Origin: Streptomyces sp. MUM 2J
GTDB taxonomy: Bacteria; Actinomycetota; Actinomycetes; Streptomycetales; Streptomycetaceae
Assembly: GCF_022414535.1 (NCBI RefSeq)
Contig: NZ_JADWYM010000002.1
Location: forward strand, 248,001-312,000
Reading direction: 5' to 3'
Length of the DNA stretch: 64,000 bases
Shown here: positions 1 through 8,255 of the stretch, piece by piece
How the letters are laid out: each line of letters begins with the position of its first letter
Position numbering within the stretch: position 1 is the first letter of the stretch
Notes under the pieces: model-generated
The model's input: only the letters and a program-made list of their open reading frames with translations
Told to the model about the DNA's origin: nothing
Database searches by the model: none
Position numbers and translations under genes: made by a program

Positions 1-1122
1 TTCGGACAGCTGGGCGGAGGTGTCCACCGTGGTGAGCTGGCCGGTCTCCCCGAGTGGCCAGACCATCCCCGGCTCCACTTGCACCGGCAGTGGCCGGCCC
101 GAAGTACGGTCGACCGGCAGCCGGGCGCCGGAGAGACCGATGATCGGTGACCCAGTGGTTGCCGAAGCACGCTGACTGTCCGTGTCGGCAGCCCCGAGAT
201 CGTCGAGGAGCTGCGTGGCCTTCAGCAGCGTTGACTGGCCGAAGTGCTCGGCGCCGTTGATGGTGTTCGGTACATGGACGATCGGGATGAAGTCGATGTG
301 CAGGTCAAGCCGGTCGAGTACCTCCCCGTCCGCGTTGGTGCGGAACCGGGCTCGACGTAGCGAGAGCGCGTCGATGGCACCCGTCTGGTCGACCTGTTCC
401 AGGTCCCACTCGGCGTCCGTCAGATAGCAGGTGACGTCGGTGGGCCGTGCGGACCACGGATACGCGCGGGCTGCGCCGGAGTCGGCATCGACCGGCCCGA
501 GCTCGTACGTGACACGGCGCAGCGTGCCCTTCCGGCCCGACGCCGGATCGGCCGGTGTCTCCCACGCCAGGTGGACCCGCGTCGGGTACTCGTCCGAGTC
601 GACGGCGTCGTCGGACAACAAAGGGAAGTAGAAACCCGGGTCGATGGTCTTCAGAGTCGGCCGTCCCTTCGCCCGTGACCACGCCAGGAGGTACACGGTG
701 TCGCCAAGCAGGACAGCGTTGCGCTCGGCGTGCTGCATCCGCATCCACAGATGCTCGCGTTCCGCCCACTCCCTCAGCAGGGACTCGGCCGCCCGCGCCG
801 TCTCACTGTCGTCCGCGCCGCCGACGACGATCTGCTGCGTTTCACCGATGAGGTGCGTCAAGGTCTGGTCGACGATCAGCGCCGGATCCCCGTACTCGCG
901 CCGGTCCGCACCGCCCTCGCCCAGCAGGGCAGCCGCCTGGTTCGTATCGTACGCGGCGAGGAGCGTGTACGCCGCGAGCCGTCGGCGGTCCGCCTTGGGC
1001 ACCCAGGTTTCGCCCGCGTGCCCAGGGAGCCCCGAGAGACGGCCCTCCGAGGCCCTCTGGAACGCCGGCTTGTACGACAGGGCACCCCACGTATCGACGA
1101 TCAGATTCCGCAAAGGCCGCAT
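1..1122 (-). CDS. Phage portal protein (3' part lies outside the window)
   Basis: The minus strand is open from an ATG at 1122 through position 1, giving at least 374 residues; the stop lies beyond the left edge. The start follows a CAGGAG ribosome site 6 nt upstream, and an in-frame TAG lies a few codons further up. The translation begins MRPLRNLIVDTWGALSYK and contains IPIVHVPNTINGAEHFGQ. That is the Pro/Asn-rich 'HxxN..GxxxFGxS' stretch found in dodecameric portals that form the DNA channel at the capsid vertex. It lies directly downstream of the terminase genes, the usual small terminase, large terminase, portal order. I see no frameshift in the visible part. The portal assignment rests on position plus this motif; a related minor head protein is the main alternative. 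Confidence 0.68.
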   Translation of the reverse strand, partial: MRPLRNLIVDTWGALSYKPAFQRASEGRLSGLPGHAGETWVPKADRRRLAAYTLLAAYDTNQAAALLGEGGADRREYGDPALIVDQTLTHLIGETQQIVVGGADDSETARAAESLLREWAEREHLWMRMQHAERNAVLLGDTVYLLAWSRAKGRPTLKTIDPGFYFPLLSDDAVDSDEYPTRVHLAWETPADPASGRKGTLRRVTYELGPVDADSGAARAYPWSARPTDVTCYLTDAEWDLEQVDQTGAIDALSLRRARFRTNADGEVLDRLDLHIDFIPIVHVPNTINGAEHFGQSTLLKATQLLDDLGAADTDSQRASATTGSPIIGLSGARLPVDRTSGRPLPVQVEPGMVWPLGETGQLTTVDTSAQLSE

Positions 1123-1181
1123 GTCGTACTCCTGGTCAGTCCGCTACAAGGCGGCGCAGCCTAAGGCATGCGCGGAGAACA

Positions 1182-2639
1182 TCAGCGACGGCCCGAGAGG
1201 CGGCCGTCGGAAGGACGTGAGGGAGCTCCGAGAGCCGACGCGTCGAGGAGGAGATCGGTAAGCGCCCAGACGCAGGAGTCGAGGAGGTCCGGGGACTTCT
1301 CCTGGACCTCCGAGGCGCCGACGTACGTCGTCATCTGCTCCTCCAGCACTGCGAACGTGCGGGGCGGGCCGGCGTGGGTGATGCGGGACTGCTCGTAGAG
1401 CATCGCGACCGGGGCGGCGCGGGCGCGTTTGCCGCGGGTGGCGTGGACGACGCGGCACGGTACGGCCGGGTCGACCTCGGCGAGGAGGGCGGGGAGGTAG
1501 TCGCCGCCGTTGTTGGCCTCGACGACCACGCAGTCGGCCTGGTGCTCGTGGTAGAGGGCGGCGGCGCGGCGCATCGCGGCTGTCGGGGTGTGGCGGTCCT
1601 GTTCGGCGTGGAGGACGTAGCCGCGGGGGCGGCGGTCGCCGTACATCTGCTCCAGCGGGTAGGAGCGGCCGGCCACGGTGAAGGCGGTCAGGTCCGCGGA
1701 GTCGGTGGTGGTGACGGCCGGGTCGACGGCGACGACCAGGCGGTCGAGCGGCGGGACCGTGGTGCGGGCGATGCGGAAGCCCTCGACCTCGAACATCCAC
1801 TGCTTCCACAGCGCGCCCTCGACGTCCTCGAGGAGTACGCCGTTGAGTTCCTGGCGGCCGAGGCGGGTGCCGCCGTACTCGGAGTCGAGTTCGGCGAGCG
1901 CGGCCGGGGAGAGGTTGGCGCGGTTGTCCTCGGTGCGGCCGGTGGTCAGGATCACGGTGGACCCAGGGCGGCGGCCGCGCTCGACGAGGCGCTTGACGTG
2001 GGGGAGTGGCTTGGGGGTGGTGGAGACGACGACCTGCGGGGTCGGGGCTTCGCGCAGGCAGAACCACAGCATGTCGTACACCGACTGGGCGGTGTGCCGG
2101 TTCCAGGCGGCGTACTCGTCGAGCCAGCCCTTGTCGAAGGCGAAGCCGCGGAGGTTGTCGGGTGTCTCGGCGCCGAAGCCGTAGATCGCGGAGCCGTTCT
2201 TCATGCGTAGGGTGGTCAGGCCGTTGCCGGGGTTGTAGCGGCGGATGTCCTCGGGCGGGATGACCGCGAGGAGGCCGGACTTGGGGGACTCGAAGCAGAT
2301 CTCCTTCACGAGCGTGGCGTTCTTCGCGACGACCGCGATCATCGTGCCCGGCGTGCTCGTCCACTCGCGTACGGCCTCGGCAGCGGATTTCGTCTTCCCC
2401 CAGCCTCGGCCCGTCAGCATCATCCAGGCCGCCCAGGCCCCCTGCGGGAGGCGTTGGGCGGCGCGAGCGTGGTGGTGCAACCAGCCCTCGTGGGGCAGGC
2501 CGTCGCAGCCGGGGCGGTCGCAGGCCCAGCGGCGCGACGAGGCGGCGTCGGCCTCGATCAGCGCGGTGATCTCCGCGTGCAGCTCGGCGTCAGACATGCC
2601 GGCCGGCTCCGGAAGCGGGCCCGTCGGGTCCAGGGTCAC
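1182..2639 (-). CDS. Phage terminase large subunit (packaging ATPase/nuclease)
   Basis: 485-aa protein that would cleave concatemeric phage DNA and pump it into the prohead. A Walker A motif, LTGRGWGKTKS, lies near residue 80. The C-terminal half looks like the RNase H-fold nuclease (Terminase_6C type): an Asp in LVVAVDPAV (about residue 295), VVVEANNGGDY (about 375) and a late acidic pair in SPDLLDSCVWAL (about 455). Length is normal for the family. The GTG start overlaps the stop of the upstream gene by 4 nt (GTGA), so translation is probably coupled; an in-frame ATG sits 14 codons later. A 59-bp gap separates it from the portal gene. Confidence 0.9.
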   Translation of the reverse strand: MTLDPTGPLPEPAGMSDAELHAEITALIEADAASSRRWACDRPGCDGLPHEGWLHHHARAAQRLPQGAWAAWMMLTGRGWGKTKSAAEAVREWTSTPGTMIAVVAKNATLVKEICFESPKSGLLAVIPPEDIRRYNPGNGLTTLRMKNGSAIYGFGAETPDNLRGFAFDKGWLDEYAAWNRHTAQSVYDMLWFCLREAPTPQVVVSTTPKPLPHVKRLVERGRRPGSTVILTTGRTEDNRANLSPAALAELDSEYGGTRLGRQELNGVLLEDVEGALWKQWMFEVEGFRIARTTVPPLDRLVVAVDPAVTTTDSADLTAFTVAGRSYPLEQMYGDRRPRGYVLHAEQDRHTPTAAMRRAAALYHEHQADCVVVEANNGGDYLPALLAEVDPAVPCRVVHATRGKRARAAPVAMLYEQSRITHAGPPRTFAVLEEQMTTYVGASEVQEKSPDLLDSCVWALTDLLLDASALGAPSRPSDGRLSGRR

Positions 2640-3178
2640 GATGGCTCACCGCCCAGGGTGCCGATGCGGGCCTCCAGTTCGCGGCGCAGCTGCTCCATGC
2701 GGGCGCGGCGTTCCTCGTCCGTCAGGCCGGTGACGTCCGCCGTCTGCGGGCCGGTGGACGTCGAGGGGACGTCGGCGAGGTCCATGCCGTATGCCTGGCG
2801 CTCGATGCGGATCGTGACCTCCAGCCAGCGGATCACGTCCGACGGGCTCAGACGCGAGGGGTCGAGCTGCTGAAGCTGGGCGACGATCTTCGACTGCGCG
2901 GCGGACGCGAGGCGGGCGTGCCGACGCGCGACCTCGCGGGCCGCCTGGTGCCGCTCGGCGCGCCAGAGCCGGTCCTGCTCCCGGTCCCAAGCCTCGGCGC
3001 GCAGCACCCAGCGGTGGGCCGTCGACCAGCGCTCGATCAGGGTGCGGGACTTCGCCAGTCGCTCCGCGACCTTGCCGATGCTGCGGGACAGGCCGAGATC
3101 GCGATAGCAGGCAAACGCCTCCCACGCGGCGGACGATTCGCCCGACTGCCGCTCCCATGCCTCGGCGCTGTCCGCCAT
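2636..3178 (-). CDS. Terminase small subunit-like DNA-binding protein
   Basis: 180-aa, charged, probably all-helical protein directly upstream of the large terminase. The N-terminal half (residues 25-60, SRSIGKVAERLAKSRTLIER) reads like a helix-turn-helix, followed by a long Arg/Ala-rich helix and an acidic-basic tail (LTDEERRARMEQLRREL). Small terminase subunits recognise the packaging site and recruit the large subunit; position and HTH support that role, but no diagnostic motif proves it. It overlaps the large subunit start by 4 nt. Confidence 0.62.
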   Translation of the reverse strand: MADSAEAWERQSGESSAAWEAFACYRDLGLSRSIGKVAERLAKSRTLIERWSTAHRWVLRAEAWDREQDRLWRAERHQAAREVARRHARLASAAQSKIVAQLQQLDPSRLSPSDVIRWLEVTIRIERQAYGMDLADVPSTSTGPQTADVTGLTDEERRARMEQLRRELEARIGTLGGEPS

Positions 3179-3193
3179 CCGATCGTCGTGCTC

Positions 3194-3583
3194 CTACCTG
3201 GATTCCTGCGTCCTCTCGTACGCGGCGAGTTCCATCGCATTCCCGTCGAAGGCCGGGCCGCAGCCGGGAGGCAGGTACTCAAGCACCATGGCGATCGCCT
3301 CGCGTGCGGTCGCGGCCTCGCCGACCTGCTCGCTGCGCGATGGCCCGTCGACCCGGTAACCGCCGTCGCGTGACGGGCCGGCGTACGGGATGTCCCAGCT
3401 GAAGGGCGCTTCGGTGCACCTGCTGAAGTGCAGCTCCCACATCCCCGTCCACGGGTAGAGCTCTCGGAGCTGCGGCTGCTCGTACGCTGCTTGTGCGAGC
3501 TCGGCGAAGCTCTCCTTGAGCCAGTGCGGCCCTTCCGGTGCCGCCAGGAGTTTCTGCCACTGCGCTTCCACGATGCCGGTCAT
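3194..3583 (-). CDS. DUF6193-like phage hypothetical protein
   Basis: 129-aa acidic protein starting at an ATG that overlaps the upstream stop (ATGA). The central part has ELYPWTGMWELHFSRC and FSWDIPYAG, and the C-terminal part has EAIAMVLEYLPPGCGPAFDG. This resembles the actinobacterial DUF6193 family in my recollection; no function is known. It sits at the end of the coupled run of small early genes, 15 bp before the small terminase. Confidence 0.55.
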   Translation of the reverse strand: MTGIVEAQWQKLLAAPEGPHWLKESFAELAQAAYEQPQLRELYPWTGMWELHFSRCTEAPFSWDIPYAGPSRDGGYRVDGPSRSEQVGEAATAREAIAMVLEYLPPGCGPAFDGNAMELAAYERTQESR

Positions 3584-3762
3584 CCCGTCATTCTGCGCAA
3601 CACCGGATCCCGCAGTCCCAGGTGCTCCAGGAGGTCGCGGCATTCGTTCCGACCGGATGCGCGGGCGGCGACCTGGAGGGCGGCCTTGCGGCGTACCGAG
3701 TCGGGCAGGGGGGTGACGGAGACCGTGCGCTCCCAAGACGAGGAGTCCTTGGCTAGGTTCAC
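3580..3762 (-). CDS. Small phage protein, 60 aa, unknown function
   Basis: 60-residue ORF (MNLAKDSSSWERTVSVTPLP at the start; C-terminal RNECRDLLEHLGLRDPVLRR). Both ends overlap neighbours by 4 nt, strong evidence that it is a real translated member of the chain. The short amphipathic helices could mediate protein-protein or DNA contacts, but no family is recognised. Confidence 0.6.
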   Translation of the reverse strand: MNLAKDSSSWERTVSVTPLPDSVRRKAALQVAARASGRNECRDLLEHLGLRDPVLRRMTG

Positions 3763-3962
3763 TGTGCGATTCCTTCAGTCACGTCGTCGGGTTCGAGGTC
3801 GCCGTCGAGGAGGCGGGCGAGCTGGCAGGCGAGGCGGAACGGCTCGTCCGCGAGATGCTCGGTCAGGGCCCGGGCCATGCCAGCGGCGGTGCGGTGGACC
3901 GTGGTCAGGTGGTCGATCTCGGCGTGGAGCCGGTTCAGCTCGTCGGCGGGTGAGCCGCTCAT
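3759..3962 (-). CDS. Small phage protein, 67 aa, acidic helical
   Basis: 67-residue ORF starting at the ATG that overlaps the nuclease stop. The sequence is helical and acidic (ELNRLHAEIDHLTTVHRTAA, then LADEPFRLACQLARLLDGD). It lies in the coupled run between the VRR-NUC nuclease and the 60-aa protein. No known domain is recognised. An upstream in-frame ATG at 4097 was rejected because it would run deep into the nuclease gene. Confidence 0.6.
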   Translation of the reverse strand: MSGSPADELNRLHAEIDHLTTVHRTAAGMARALTEHLADEPFRLACQLARLLDGDLEPDDVTEGIAQ

Positions 3963-4405
3963 GGCGTGGGCCTCCGGAAGTTCGGCGGGAGGGTGGCGCG
4001 CTGCCGCTCGGGACCGAGCACGCGCAGTACGGTGCGCAGATCGCGAGGCCGCCAGACGGCGACTTCGAACCCGCTGTCGGCCAGATGGGCCAGCCACTCG
4101 CGCTGGGCAGGACGGAGCCGCCCGGTGTCGGTCTTGAACTCGACGAACAGCGTGCGGCGCTGGCCGAGGTGCCCGAAGACCTCGTCCGGCCAGCCCGGGT
4201 CGGAGCGGCGGGAGTCCGCCGTGTGGTACTGGAGCCGCCAGCCGTACTGAGCGGCGATCTCACGGACCTTGCGTCGCCATTGCTCCTCGCTCGCACCGGT
4301 CACCGGCTCCACCCGGTCGACGGCCACCGGGAAGCGCTCGGCCTCCAGTCGGTCGAGTGGCCCGTACCGTTCGGTGAGCAGCTTGCGGCACAGCTCCCCG
4401 TTCAC
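3959..4405 (-). CDS. VRR-NUC domain nuclease
   Basis: 148-aa protein starting at a GTG (VNGELCRKLL) that overlaps the upstream stop by 4 nt. Catalytic PD-(D/E)xK signature: SDPGWPDEVFG followed by RTLFVEFKTDTGRLRPAQ and the QREWL helix, the standard layout of stand-alone VRR-NUC proteins of phages. These proteins are thought to act as structure-specific or Holliday-junction-like endonucleases in phage DNA metabolism. Length and motif order are typical; the precise substrate is unknown. Confidence 0.82.
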   Translation of the reverse strand: MNGELCRKLLTERYGPLDRLEAERFPVAVDRVEPVTGASEEQWRRKVREIAAQYGWRLQYHTADSRRSDPGWPDEVFGHLGQRRTLFVEFKTDTGRLRPAQREWLAHLADSGFEVAVWRPRDLRTVLRVLGPERQRATLPPNFRRPTP

Positions 4406-4623
4406 GGGGCACCGTCCAGCAGCCGGTAGCCGGTGCTCGTCGGCCGCATCCGCTCCAGCGCGATCCGGGTCCGCTGCCCGGTTCGGCTGCCGGGAGTAGC
4501 GGAAGTGAGGACCGTGCAGTGCGCGTAGCGGACGTCGACCTCGTCTACGCGTACGGTGCGGCCCTCGCTGCGCTTGTCGTTGTCGGCCCACACCTGGCCG
4601 ACCCGCACGTCGGGCTGGGTCAC
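4402..4623 (-). CDS. Small phage protein (DUF6354-like), 73 aa
   Basis: 73-aa protein beginning at a GTG (VTQPDVRVGQVWADNDKR) with 4-nt overlaps on both sides. The pattern 'VRVGQVW.DND.R.EGRTVRVDEVD...A.C' resembles a small beta-rich family common in Streptomyces phages and mobile elements (DUF6354 in my recollection). Function unknown; the coupled context suggests co-expression with the nuclease and the ParB-fold protein. Confidence 0.58.
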   Translation of the reverse strand: MTQPDVRVGQVWADNDKRSEGRTVRVDEVDVRYAHCTVLTSATPGSRTGQRTRIALERMRPTSTGYRLLDGAP

Positions 4624-5528
4624 GCCGCACCTGCCAGGTAGTCGGCGGCCCACAGCTCCAGGGCCCGCCACCGCTGCCCCGTCTCGATGTCGCCGTCCCG
4701 CTCCATGCGGTCGATGGCCCGCTGGACGACGGCCGCGGCGTCGGCCGGCATGGTGCGGGTGGCGAGCACTGTCTCGATCGGGGCGGTGCCCTTGCGGGTG
4801 GCGGTCTGCTCGTCCGGGTCGTACCAGCCCTCGGCGAGCGCTCCGAGATGCCGCTCCACGACCGCGAGGATGATCGCGAACGCGGCGGCGACGTTGCCGA
4901 TGTTGTGCGCGCCCTTCGTCGTGTCGAGGGTGTCCAGCACGCCCTCGTACTGCTCGATGTGGGCCAGCCAGCGGGCGTCGGCGGAAGCCGCCTTCCGGGC
5001 GGCCTCCAGGGCCTTCTCCGCAGTCTCCTTCTCGTCCGGCAGGAAGACGATCTGCACGGTCGCGAAGTCCAGGTTCGCCTCCGCGAGGCTCGGCACGGTG
5101 ACCTCGTCGAGGAGTTCGAGGGTCTTGTCGTCAAGGCCGGAGTAGAGGCGCATGGATACGTCCTCCAGCTCCTCGTACAGGGCCTTGAGGGTGGCCGGGT
5201 CGTCCTCGCCGGCGATCGCGTTGTGGGCGAGCTGGAGCGCGATCTGCCGCTGCCGGGGGAGCGGTTCGGTGATCTCCATCCACCAGATGCGCTCCAGGCC
5301 GACCTCGATCGCCGCCTTGGTGCGGTGGTTGCCCGACAGGACGATGCGACGGCCGGTCTCCGCGTCGTTCCACACGAGCGGCGTCGAGGTCAGCGCGCCG
5401 TCGTCACGGATGTTCGCGACCAGGCGCTGGAACTGCTCGTGCCGCATGAAGCGCGCGTTGATGTCCAGCAGCGTCAGCTCGCGCGGGTCGCCCTCGACCA
5501 TGCGGGGCTTGAGCGGGGCGGGGGTCAT
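4620..5528 (-). CDS. ParB-fold (ParB N-terminal/Srx-like) phage protein
   Basis: 302-aa protein. The N-terminal ParB-like domain (residues 20-90) includes FQRLVANIRDDGALTSTPLV and the conserved box VLSGNHRTKAAIEVG, the GxHR-type motif of the ParB/sulfiredoxin fold. The rest is helical with no visible HTH, so it is unlikely to be a classical centromere-binding ParB. It overlaps the start of the next small gene and the end of the upstream putative DNA-modification gene by 4 nt each. ParB/Srx-fold proteins next to Mom-like enzymes recur in phage base-modification loci, so a role in modification or DNA processing is inferred rather than segregation. Confidence 0.72.
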   Translation of the reverse strand: MTPAPLKPRMVEGDPRELTLLDINARFMRHEQFQRLVANIRDDGALTSTPLVWNDAETGRRIVLSGNHRTKAAIEVGLERIWWMEITEPLPRQRQIALQLAHNAIAGEDDPATLKALYEELEDVSMRLYSGLDDKTLELLDEVTVPSLAEANLDFATVQIVFLPDEKETAEKALEAARKAASADARWLAHIEQYEGVLDTLDTTKGAHNIGNVAAAFAIILAVVERHLGALAEGWYDPDEQTATRKGTAPIETVLATRTMPADAAAVVQRAIDRMERDGDIETGQRWRALELWAADYLAGAA

Positions 5529-6892
5529 GTCGCCGTCTCCTCCTCCTCCGTCGGCTCCTTGAGTCCCTGGGCCTGTCCGTGCTTGCTCCTCCAGTGCGCG
5601 AACCCTTCGGCCAGCGACCAGCGGCCCAGCTCGGAGCCGTAGTCGAGCTGGTAGCGGTAGGCGGGGTCGGCGGAGTCCTTGCGCGAGTTCAGCCGCAGCA
5701 GCCCGCGGTACTTCATCGACACAGGCCGCTGCGTGAACGCCGTCGTGTTCAGCCGGGTCAGGCGGGTGTTCATGGCGCGCTGCGCGAGGAACTGCGCCTC
5801 GGTCGACAGCGCCGCGTACAGCACGAGCTTGGCCAGCCGCCCGTACGACGTCGGCGCGACTGGGAAGTCGGACAGCAGGTACACGTTGTGCGGGTCGTAC
5901 TTCGGCGTCGAGAACGCGAACGCGCCCACCACGACCCCGTCGACAAGGACAGCGAGCGCCATCGTCGGCGTGCCCGGGCGGATGTTGTGGTTCATGTACT
6001 GCGACCGCAGGGTCGCGAACTGCCCCATCGACAGCGGCGCGAGGGTCAGTGTCCCGCCGAGCTCCCGGCCCGGTACGAGCCGCGGTGCGCGCACCGGTTC
6101 AAGGCGCTGGTTCGGGCGCACGATCCGTGAGCGCGGGACCGACGCGTAGACGTTGATCGGCAGTCCGCGGTTGGCCGTCTGTACCTGGCCGCGTAGGTGC
6201 CCGCGCAGTTCCTCGACGTCGAAGTGGAGGCCGAGCACCCAGTGCGGCCGGTCGGTGATGCGCTCGATCAGGGTTTGCTTCGCGGCGTCGTCCAGCGTCG
6301 GGTACTCGGGTGCCGGCCAGTCCAAGTGCTTGTCCAGGGCCGCGAACTGGCCCTCGTAGTCACCCGCGTAGAACGGAGGGAAGGCGACGACCGGGGCCTC
6401 GGCCGGTACCTGCTCGGCGAGCCACTGGTTCACGTCCATCGGCGCGTACGAGGCGAGCCGCAGTGGCAGCGCCTCGATCTTCGCGACCGTCTTCGCGTAC
6501 AGCTGCGGGAACTGTTGCCGGTACGCGGCCAGCATCCGGCCGTAGTACGGATGGTCCCCGCGTCCGAGCCACTGGAAGAAACGGGAGCCAAGCAGCACTA
6601 CCGCGAGCGTGCCGGCCCGGCCGTCCATGTACGGGGCCAGCCAGCCGAGTTCGTCCGCCGACTCGGGACGGATCGTGATGGGGAGCTCCTGCCCGGCGAG
6701 GTACCAGCCGATCGCCGACGAGTACAGCTGCACGTCGCAGCCGTGGAGCTGGAACCCGGCGTCGTGCAGGACGCGTTCGATGGTGAAGTTGCCCGAGCAG
6801 CCGACGTAGATGTCCTCCGCCTGGCCGCGCCAGGTGGTGGCGTGCTCGTGGATGATCGCGCGGAGGTCCGCGGGGATCGAGCCGTGGAACAA
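5525..6892 (-). CDS. Putative phage anti-restriction DNA-modification enzyme (MTase-like plus Mom/GNAT-like)
   Basis: About 455 aa from a TTG at 6892, chosen for the strong AGGGGAGG site 5 nt upstream; the frame stays open to 7201, with an ATG at 7042 as an alternative. The N-terminal half looks like a degenerate adenine methyltransferase: a substrate pocket-like YVGCSGNFTIERVLHDAG and a VVAFPPFYAGDYEG stretch where DPPY would be. The C-terminal half (LAVLVDGVVVGAFAFSTPKY, LLSDFPVAPTSYGRLAKLVL, late VSMKYRGLLRLNSRK) resembles the GNAT-fold Mom protein of phage Mu, which modifies adenine to evade restriction. It heads the coupled chain with the ParB-fold gene. Function is inferred; the chemistry is not deducible from sequence. 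Confidence 0.55.
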   Translation of the reverse strand: MFHGSIPADLRAIIHEHATTWRGQAEDIYVGCSGNFTIERVLHDAGFQLHGCDVQLYSSAIGWYLAGQELPITIRPESADELGWLAPYMDGRAGTLAVVLLGSRFFQWLGRGDHPYYGRMLAAYRQQFPQLYAKTVAKIEALPLRLASYAPMDVNQWLAEQVPAEAPVVAFPPFYAGDYEGQFAALDKHLDWPAPEYPTLDDAAKQTLIERITDRPHWVLGLHFDVEELRGHLRGQVQTANRGLPINVYASVPRSRIVRPNQRLEPVRAPRLVPGRELGGTLTLAPLSMGQFATLRSQYMNHNIRPGTPTMALAVLVDGVVVGAFAFSTPKYDPHNVYLLSDFPVAPTSYGRLAKLVLYAALSTEAQFLAQRAMNTRLTRLNTTAFTQRPVSMKYRGLLRLNSRKDSADPAYRYQLDYGSELGRWSLAEGFAHWRSKHGQAQGLKEPTEEEETAT

Positions 6893-7272
6893 CGCTGCCT
6901 CCCCTGCGCGGATCTGGTTGAGAAGGACGCGGGTCCGGAGGGGCAGGGGGCTGGTCCTGCCGTGCCGGGCCGCCGGGGAACCAGGAGGCGCGGGGGACGC
7001 CTGGAGGGGGTGGTTCCTTGGCTGGTCGGCTCCGCACCACATGCCTGTGCGGACGCGTCCTTGAGCGCCGGGCCCGACTCGAACGGGCTCCTCCCCACCG
7101 GGGGCGGGGCGTGCTGCCAGGTGCACTACCGGCGCGTGGCGGGGCCGATCCGGGAAGATCACCCGCCAACAATCGAACCGTATCAGACGAAGTATTGTCA
7201 CAACACATGTGGCGGATGCGATCGCGCACCCGCCACATGCATGGAGCCGCGGTCAGGCCCACGCGGTGACTG
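6893..7272. other. Gap upstream of the modification operon with AT-rich promoter zone
   Basis: About 380 bp between the chosen start of the modification gene and the next minus-strand gene. 6893-7160 is GC-rich and may be a long leader or an N-terminal extension. 7165-7205 is AT-rich and is the likely promoter zone for the minus-strand operon. An inverted repeat, ATGTGGCGG at 7207-7215 and CCGCCACAT at 7230-7238 around a 14-nt loop, could be an operator or the terminator of the preceding gene. Confidence 0.45.
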
Positions 7273-7473
7273 TCACCGGTCCGGCTGGAGCAGGTCCAGC
7301 AGGCTCATCGTCCCGATCGGGCACTCCTCCGGAAGTCGCGACTTCGCCTTCGCTCTCCCGGGCCCGGGCTCGAACAGCTCCATCTGTCCCGGCGGCGCCG
7401 GCTTAGACCGCGGCGGAGCCTCGAAGTCCTCCCGTCTCATCTCGACCCAGTTGGGCCTGCGCTCCTCGGTCAC
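7273..7473 (-). CDS. Small phage protein, 66 aa
   Basis: 66-aa ORF from a GTG (VTEERRPNWVEMRREDF) overlapping the stop of the upstream DUF488-like gene by 4 nt. The C-terminus (GTMSLLDLLQPDR) is hydrophobic-acidic. A short QMELFEPGPG segment resembles a peptide docking motif, but no family is recognised. Coupling supports translation. Confidence 0.5.
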   Translation of the reverse strand: MTEERRPNWVEMRREDFEAPPRSKPAPPGQMELFEPGPGRAKAKSRLPEECPIGTMSLLDLLQPDR

Positions 7474-7880
7474 AGCAACGTCCCTTGCTCGTACCCGGGT
7501 CCCAGCGGCCCGAGTTCCCTCACCTTCGCCCCGGTCTTCTCCTGCCACCACGCGGCGAACATCCGTCGATGGCACCACTGATCCGGCTTCGCCAAGTCCT
7601 CGAAGCACAGCAGCACCAGCCGCAGATCCCCGGCCGCGACCGCGATCTCCTGGAACCGCGACGCGAAGAAGTCCACCCCATGCCGGTCCAGTTGGGACAC
7701 ATACGCCGTCTCGTACGCCGGCCGTGCCGCTCCGAAGTAGTCGCGGCTCGGCGCGGCCTCCCGTACCTGGTGCTCCAGTGCGTACGGCAGCGTCCACCGT
7801 GGCGCACCCAAGGTGATGCGCACCGGTACGCCCATCGACGGCTCGAAGCCCTGGTACCTGTGCGTGAACAGCTCGAACAT
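7470..7880 (-). CDS. DUF488-family protein
   Basis: 136-aa protein. The diagnostic stretch RLVLLCFEDLAKPDQWCHRR, with the conserved Cys and the WCHR box, matches the DUF488 family (usual form 'LLCfE..p..CHR..la'). An FAAWWQEKTG helix follows. DUF488 proteins are found in phages and near restriction or repair genes; their activity is not established. Here it lies between a zinc-ribbon protein and the 66-aa gene in one minus-strand unit. Confidence 0.7.
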   Translation of the reverse strand: MFELFTHRYQGFEPSMGVPVRITLGAPRWTLPYALEHQVREAAPSRDYFGAARPAYETAYVSQLDRHGVDFFASRFQEIAVAAGDLRLVLLCFEDLAKPDQWCHRRMFAAWWQEKTGAKVRELGPLGPGYEQGTLL

Positions 7881-7889
7881 CGTCCTCCC

Positions 7890-8255
7890 TCACGCCGGTT
7901 CCGTGCCGCCGCAGAGCGGGCAGCCCGGGTCCGGCCTTTCCTTGTGGCCCTCGTCGTTGTGGGCGTTCTCCCACCCGGCCAGCTCGTAGCAGCTGTCGCA
8001 CAGCCGCACGCCGAGCGCGTCCCGCGAGACACTGCCGGAGCCGAACACGAGGCAGCCCTCGCCGTCCACTGCGACGCTGCCGTCCGTGCCGCGTACCGGG
8101 ACCACCCGCAGTCGCCGCCCGCACACCCGGCACGGGATCTTCGTGGCGAGGGCGGGCGCAACCCATCCGCCGCCGGGCGCCACCACCCCAGAGCACAGCA
8201 GTGCCGCCGCCTGATCGGGCGACAGTGTGCCGCCCTCGTTCGTGGTCATTAACAT
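7890..8255 (-). CDS. Zinc-ribbon phage protein
   Basis: About 121 aa. Three Cys pairs, CRVCGRR, CDSCYELAGW and CPLCGG, suggest a bound zinc ion or ions and a structural or nucleic-acid-binding role. Two starts are plausible: ATG at 8255 (MLMTTNEGG, AAGGA 6 nt upstream) or ATG at 8249 (GGGA 6 nt upstream). If the first is used, the second codon is TTA, the rare Streptomyces codon read only by bldA tRNA. It lies 9 bp upstream of the DUF488-like gene. Confidence 0.62.
   Translation of the reverse strand: MLMTTNEGGTLSPDQAAALLCSGVVAPGGGWVAPALATKIPCRVCGRRLRVVPVRGTDGSVAVDGEGCLVFGSGSVSRDALGVRLCDSCYELAGWENAHNDEGHKERPDPGCPLCGGTEPA

Noticed and set aside
4620..5528. Chromosome-partition ParB
   Set aside because: It has the ParB N-terminal fold but lacks a visible HTH and ParA, unlike the gene at 8486; context is nuclease and modification genes.
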